From positions 1-15,205 of the forward strand of contig CAZUEX010000026.1 of NCBI GenBank assembly GCA_964619535.1: 15,205 nucleotides of DNA. Direction: 5' to 3'. This DNA comes from Leptonema sp964619535 (GTDB lineage: Bacteria > Spirochaetota > Leptospiria > Leptospirales > Leptonemataceae). The first letter of the stretch is position 1. Each line of letters starts with the position of its first letter. The translations under genes and the position numbers were made by a program. Shown here piece after piece: positions 12,186 to 15,205 of this stretch. The notes beneath the pieces were generated by a model. The model was given only the letters and a program-made list of their open reading frames with translations, made no database searches and was not told where the DNA came from.

Positions 12186-14546
12186 ATGCAGAAACATCAG
12201 AAAGAAGGCAGCTTCCGGGTCTTTGCGTATTCGGCCCAGGTATTCCGTATTTGCAGATTGATCGATCCCGCCGATTCGGTGGACGACCTGCCAGGCATCC
12301 CGCTATCCGGACGCAAGGAATCCCTTCAGATCGTAAAGGATAGCGAGAGTAAGATCATCGCCCGGCGCAAGAGCTTTCGCTTTGTGCTCGATCCTCCGAC
12401 CGGAAGCTTTCGCATCGACCTTGAGGGGCAGACCCTGCTGAAAGGGCGCATGCAGATGGACGAGCAGAGATTCCTTCTGCTGCGTCTGATGTCGACCATG
12501 GAGGTCTACGGGCTCGGCGCCTTCGAGGGCAAGAGAGATCGAAACGAAGGCCGTTATTTGCTGCGCACGATCGATACTCTATTTTATGAAGTGAAGGACC
12601 AGTCTTACTCCGCCTTTCCCTTTCTGTTTTTTCGGTCCGAAGGCCAGTCTTTTGGATTGTTGTTGAACAGCTCGTACCCACAGCAGTTCGATATTCAAAG
12701 AGATACGAGGATTGAAGAAGGCCTTGAGATTCACGTCAGCCGTCATCTTCCTACCTCCGTTGAAAAAGAGCCGGCTCCCATCGATCTTGTATTATTCACC
12801 GGCTCGCCGGCCGACATCCTGCGTTCCTATGCACAGTTAACAGGGCAGCCGTTTTTGCCGCCTGTCTGGGCGCTCGGCTATCATCAGTCCCGATGGTCGT
12901 ATCGCAGTCAGAAGAAGGTGCTTGAGATAGCGAAGACGGCAAGACAGCACCGGCTTCCTCTTGACGTAATCCATCTTGACATTCACTATATGGATCGCTA
13001 CAGGGTGTTCACCTGGAATCCCGAAAAATTCGCCGAGCCCGGACGATTGCATGCGGAGCTTGCCGAGCAGGGCGTGCGTACCGTCGCTATCATCGATCCG
13101 GGCGTCGCTGCGAAAGACGACTATGATGTCTACAGAGGCGGATTGGAAGGCGATCATTTCTGCCGCAAAAGCGACGGCTCGCTTTACATCGGCAAGGTCT
13201 GGCCCGGTCTGTGCGCCTTCCCGGATTTCGTGCGGGAGGATACGCGCTACTGGTGGGCCCGTCAGCATAAGCCTATCTTTAATGCCGGCGTGAGCGGCAT
13301 CTGGAACGATATGAACGAGCCCGCTTTGAAGATGGGCAAGACGACGGAGCCGCTTGACGAAGATATCACACACGTCGACGGCTCGCATCTGCGCTATCGC
13401 AATCTTTATGGCAACCTCGAAGCGAAGGCCACCAACGAGGCCTTCAACGTATGGAAGCCCGGCCAGCGTCCGTTTGTGCTGACGCGCTCGGCCTTCTCGG
13501 GCATCCAGAAGTATGCCGCGCTCTGGATCGGCGATAATCATTCAAGCTGGGCGCATCTTCGCGATAACCTCTATCAGATCGTTAACCTGGGATTGTGCGG
13601 CGTGCCGTTCAGCGGAGCGGATGTCGGCGGTTTCGGCTCTCGCTCGGGCAAGCTCGGCGCTTTGAAGCTGCGCCGACAGCCCGAGCTTTTTCAGCGCTGG
13701 GTAGAGCTCGGATCGTTGATGCCGTTTTTTCGCATCCATACGACGCTGTATTCTTACAGTCAGGATCCGTGGAGCTATGGGCCCGAGGTATTACAGAACG
13801 CACGCAAGCATATCAATCGGCGCTACAGCCTTCTGCCGTACATCTATTCGCTCTTCTGGGAGGCCCATCGCACGGGCATGCCCATCGTCCGGCCTCTTTT
13901 TCTTGAATTCCCTTCGGTGGATTATGCGAGAACGTCATCGCAGTTTATGCTCGGTCCGGCTCTGCTTGCCGCACCCGTCATGCAGCCCTCGCTCAGGGAG
14001 CGCGTCGTCGAGCTTCCTCCTGGCGATTGGTACGAATTTGAAACGGGCGATCTTTATAGAGGAGGCCGCGTTCAGATTCCTGTTTCGCCGGGTTATTATC
14101 CTCTTTTTATTCGTTCGGGTTCGATGATTCCGTTCGCCCGCCCCGGACGCAATGCAGAGGAGACTCTGGCTAACGATATCTTTATACAGGTGTATCCCGA
14201 TCAGGAGGTCCAGGGTACGCTGATTCTTGACGACGGCCTGAGCCTCGATTATGCGCACGGCAAAACCTTTGAGGCCCGACTGAAAGGCAAGCGAGACCGC
14301 AACGGCGATGTCTCTCTGGAATGGACGGTGACGACTCGAGAATATCAGCCGACGCAGTCGAAGCTAACGCTGCGCCTGCCTCTTCCTTACCGACAGATGA
14401 ACCAGAAAAATAAGAAGATACAGGGCTCTGTAAAGACGCTGGGCAGCGAGGATCGCTCCGTTCAGGTTATGGAATACGAGCTGCCTCTTACGCAGGACTG
14501 GACGGCGACGTTTGTGTATCGTAATATCTTTCAGGGCGAGATTTGA
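12186..14546 (+). CDS. Glycoside hydrolase family 31 alpha-glucosidase
   Basis: From ATG 12186 the enzyme has 786 residues and no signal peptide, suggesting a cytoplasmic exo-acting alpha-glucosidase that releases glucose from alpha-glucosides. The N-terminal part has the galactose-mutarotase-like beta-sandwich pattern (FRFVLDPPTGSFRID). The catalytic barrel shows LGYHQSRWSYRS, then LDVIHLDIHYMDRYRVFTW, the nucleophile motif WNDMNEP (Asp375) and LWIGDNHSSW with the general acid Asp450. The barrel continues with GADVGGFG and ends in C-terminal beta-domains. The IHYMDRYRVFTW form is typical of GH31 alpha-glucosidases rather than alpha-xylosidases. The open frame extends upstream to 11934, but that part overlaps the divergent hydrolase gene and lacks family character. 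The ribosome binding site is poor. The gene is unrelated to the copper island; no partner sugar genes are visible. Confidence 0.93.
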   Translation: MQKHQKEGSFRVFAYSAQVFRICRLIDPADSVDDLPGIPLSGRKESLQIVKDSESKIIARRKSFRFVLDPPTGSFRIDLEGQTLLKGRMQMDEQRFLLLRLMSTMEVYGLGAFEGKRDRNEGRYLLRTIDTLFYEVKDQSYSAFPFLFFRSEGQSFGLLLNSSYPQQFDIQRDTRIEEGLEIHVSRHLPTSVEKEPAPIDLVLFTGSPADILRSYAQLTGQPFLPPVWALGYHQSRWSYRSQKKVLEIAKTARQHRLPLDVIHLDIHYMDRYRVFTWNPEKFAEPGRLHAELAEQGVRTVAIIDPGVAAKDDYDVYRGGLEGDHFCRKSDGSLYIGKVWPGLCAFPDFVREDTRYWWARQHKPIFNAGVSGIWNDMNEPALKMGKTTEPLDEDITHVDGSHLRYRNLYGNLEAKATNEAFNVWKPGQRPFVLTRSAFSGIQKYAALWIGDNHSSWAHLRDNLYQIVNLGLCGVPFSGADVGGFGSRSGKLGALKLRRQPELFQRWVELGSLMPFFRIHTTLYSYSQDPWSYGPEVLQNARKHINRRYSLLPYIYSLFWEAHRTGMPIVRPLFLEFPSVDYARTSSQFMLGPALLAAPVMQPSLRERVVELPPGDWYEFETGDLYRGGRVQIPVSPGYYPLFIRSGSMIPFARPGRNAEETLANDIFIQVYPDQEVQGTLILDDGLSLDYAHGKTFEARLKGKRDRNGDVSLEWTVTTREYQPTQSKLTLRLPLPYRQMNQKNKKIQGSVKTLGSEDRSVQVMEYELPLTQDWTATFVYRNIFQGEI

Positions 14547-14574
14547 CTATCCTATTCTGCCAGGAAGAAGCCAG

Positions 14575-14620
14575 TTGACCACAGAGGGCTCCGAGGACAC
14601 TGAGGAAGAGACAGAGATTT
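14575..14620. repeat. Degenerate purine-rich ACCACAGAGG-type intergenic repeat
   Basis: The segment beginning GACCACAGAGGGC and continuing GAGGACACTGAGG and GACAGAGA consists of imperfect units of about 10-12 bases around the core ACAGAGG/ACTGAGG. It resembles a short repeat (ACCACAGAGGACACAGAGG-like) that I recall from intergenic regions of many unrelated bacteria, but no comparison was made. The rest of 14547-14676 shows no convincing gene or terminator. Confidence 0.4.
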
Positions 14621-14676
14621 GTTAACCGATCGCCTGTTTCTTCTGTGCTGGAATCGGATCGGAGGCGTGCACGAAG

Positions 14677-14868
14677 TCAATCCTGACGATTCAAGAAATC
14701 TTCGGCAGCCTTCAGGATCATCGGAGAGACATTTTTTCTGTTCCCCTGATCAACGGCATATGTAAACAGCCTGTTCCCACGAATCATCGTCTTTTCTCGT
14801 TTGAACACCGTAGCCGCAGCCTGTACCGCATATTCTGGCTTCTCATAGACGACCAACCGATAAAGCAC
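14677..14868 (-). CDS. Small hypothetical protein, possibly a gene remnant
   Basis: A GTG start at 14868 gives 63 residues, beginning MLYRLVVYEKPEYAVQAAA and ending AAEDFLNRQD. AAAGGA stands only about three bases before it. The same frame stays open and protein-like further upstream (GEFIQYKGN just before the GTG) and continues into the end of the MATE gene without an ATG. The real start may thus be an unusual codon, or this may be the tail of a gene truncated when it came to lie behind the transporter. The amino-acid pattern (amphipathic, charged, no repeats) looks genuine rather than random. I recognise no family. It begins 50 bases after the MATE stop and is probably read with it. Confidence 0.4.
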   Translation of the reverse strand: MLYRLVVYEKPEYAVQAAATVFKREKTMIRGNRLFTYAVDQGNRKNVSPMILKAAEDFLNRQD

Positions 14869-14918
14869 GTTTCCTTTGTACTGAATGAATTCGCCAGGGA
14901 TCTGTTCCCCGCCTGCGT

Positions 14919-15205
14919 TTAATCGAGAGGCGGTGCCTCTTCGATGACGCGCATCTCTTTCCAGTGGCCGAGAGAGAAGCGCACGAAGAAGCCGAGGGCA
15001 AGGACGAGGCCGTACACCGTTGCGATCGTCCAGACCGTGTAGATATTCGCCTGAAAGTAATACACGGCCAGGCCGACGGGTAGAACCAGACCGAAGATGG
15101 CCATCGTCGTTAACATGAACATAACGAAACGCGTATCGCCGGCGCCCTTTAACGCCGACGAAAAGATGATGTTCATTCCGTCAAAGAGGGCGAACAGAGC
15201 GAGAA
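14919..15205 (-). CDS. C-terminal end of a MATE-family efflux transporter, partial
   Basis: The frame enters from the right edge and ends at 14919, giving the last 95 or so residues. LFALFDGMNIIFSSALKGAG followed by DTRFVMF is the typical ending region of MATE (NorM/DinF-type) transporters, in which a GxGDT motif precedes the last two membrane helices. Two hydrophobic segments follow (MLTTMAIFGLVLPVGLAVYY and TIATVYGLVLALGFFVRF), then the charged tail HWKEMRVIEEAPPLD. MATE proteins export drugs or metabolites using a sodium or proton gradient. The internal ATG at 15176 is not the start, as the frame continues upstream with family-like residues to the window edge. Confidence 0.9.
   Translation of the reverse strand, partial: LALFALFDGMNIIFSSALKGAGDTRFVMFMLTTMAIFGLVLPVGLAVYYFQANIYTVWTIATVYGLVLALGFFVRFSLGHWKEMRVIEEAPPLD

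Noticed and set aside
12837..13541. Minus-strand open frame (234 codons) inside the glucosidase gene
   Set aside because: It is opposite the catalytic barrel of a clear GH31 enzyme and its product shows no recognisable features.
14620..14665. CCGATC and GATCGG pair as a terminator after the small frame or the glucosidase
   Set aside because: The stem is only six bases with a long loop and no T-run in either direction.

Overview
The window comes from a Gram-negative bacterium of moderately high GC content. It encodes an outer-membrane efflux channel, periplasmic adaptors and several lipoproteins. The mix of genes and loose lipoboxes gives me an unverified impression of a spirochaete of the Leptospirales (Leptonema/Turneriella type), but nothing here is diagnostic.

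Positions 1-11001 form a copper/silver resistance island read entirely on the minus strand, so transcription runs from right to left. It starts with a small cysteine-rich protein that looks like a degenerate response-regulator receiver (10582-11001). A secreted Cys/His-rich protein follows (10097-10513), then a tightly packed tripartite RND pump: TolC-type channel (cusC-like), CusB-type adaptor and CusA-type transporter. All three methionines of the CusA Cu(I)/Ag(I) site are present. A small lipoprotein of unknown function closes this unit, and a hairpin with a T-run follows it. Next comes a tiny exported protein built of four ten-residue units, each carrying Cys-Met, enclosed by hairpins on both sides. 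After a second strong terminator and a candidate operator come a CopB-type P-type ATPase (CPH motif), a TRASH-domain-like lipoprotein and a DUF2231 membrane protein. The DUF2231 frame loses its protein-like character near its end, where a second frame takes over and runs off the left edge.

The genes form a layered copper system: a P-type ATPase across the inner membrane, an RND pump across the outer membrane, and at least four small exported proteins rich in Cys, Met or His. No CueR, CopY, CsoR or CusRS homologue is visible.

Positions 11069-15205 are unrelated housekeeping or accessory genes: a membrane-anchored alpha/beta hydrolase (minus), a divergent GH31 alpha-glucosidase (plus), a degenerate purine-rich intergenic repeat, a small hypothetical frame and the C-terminal end of a MATE transporter that enters from the right edge (minus).
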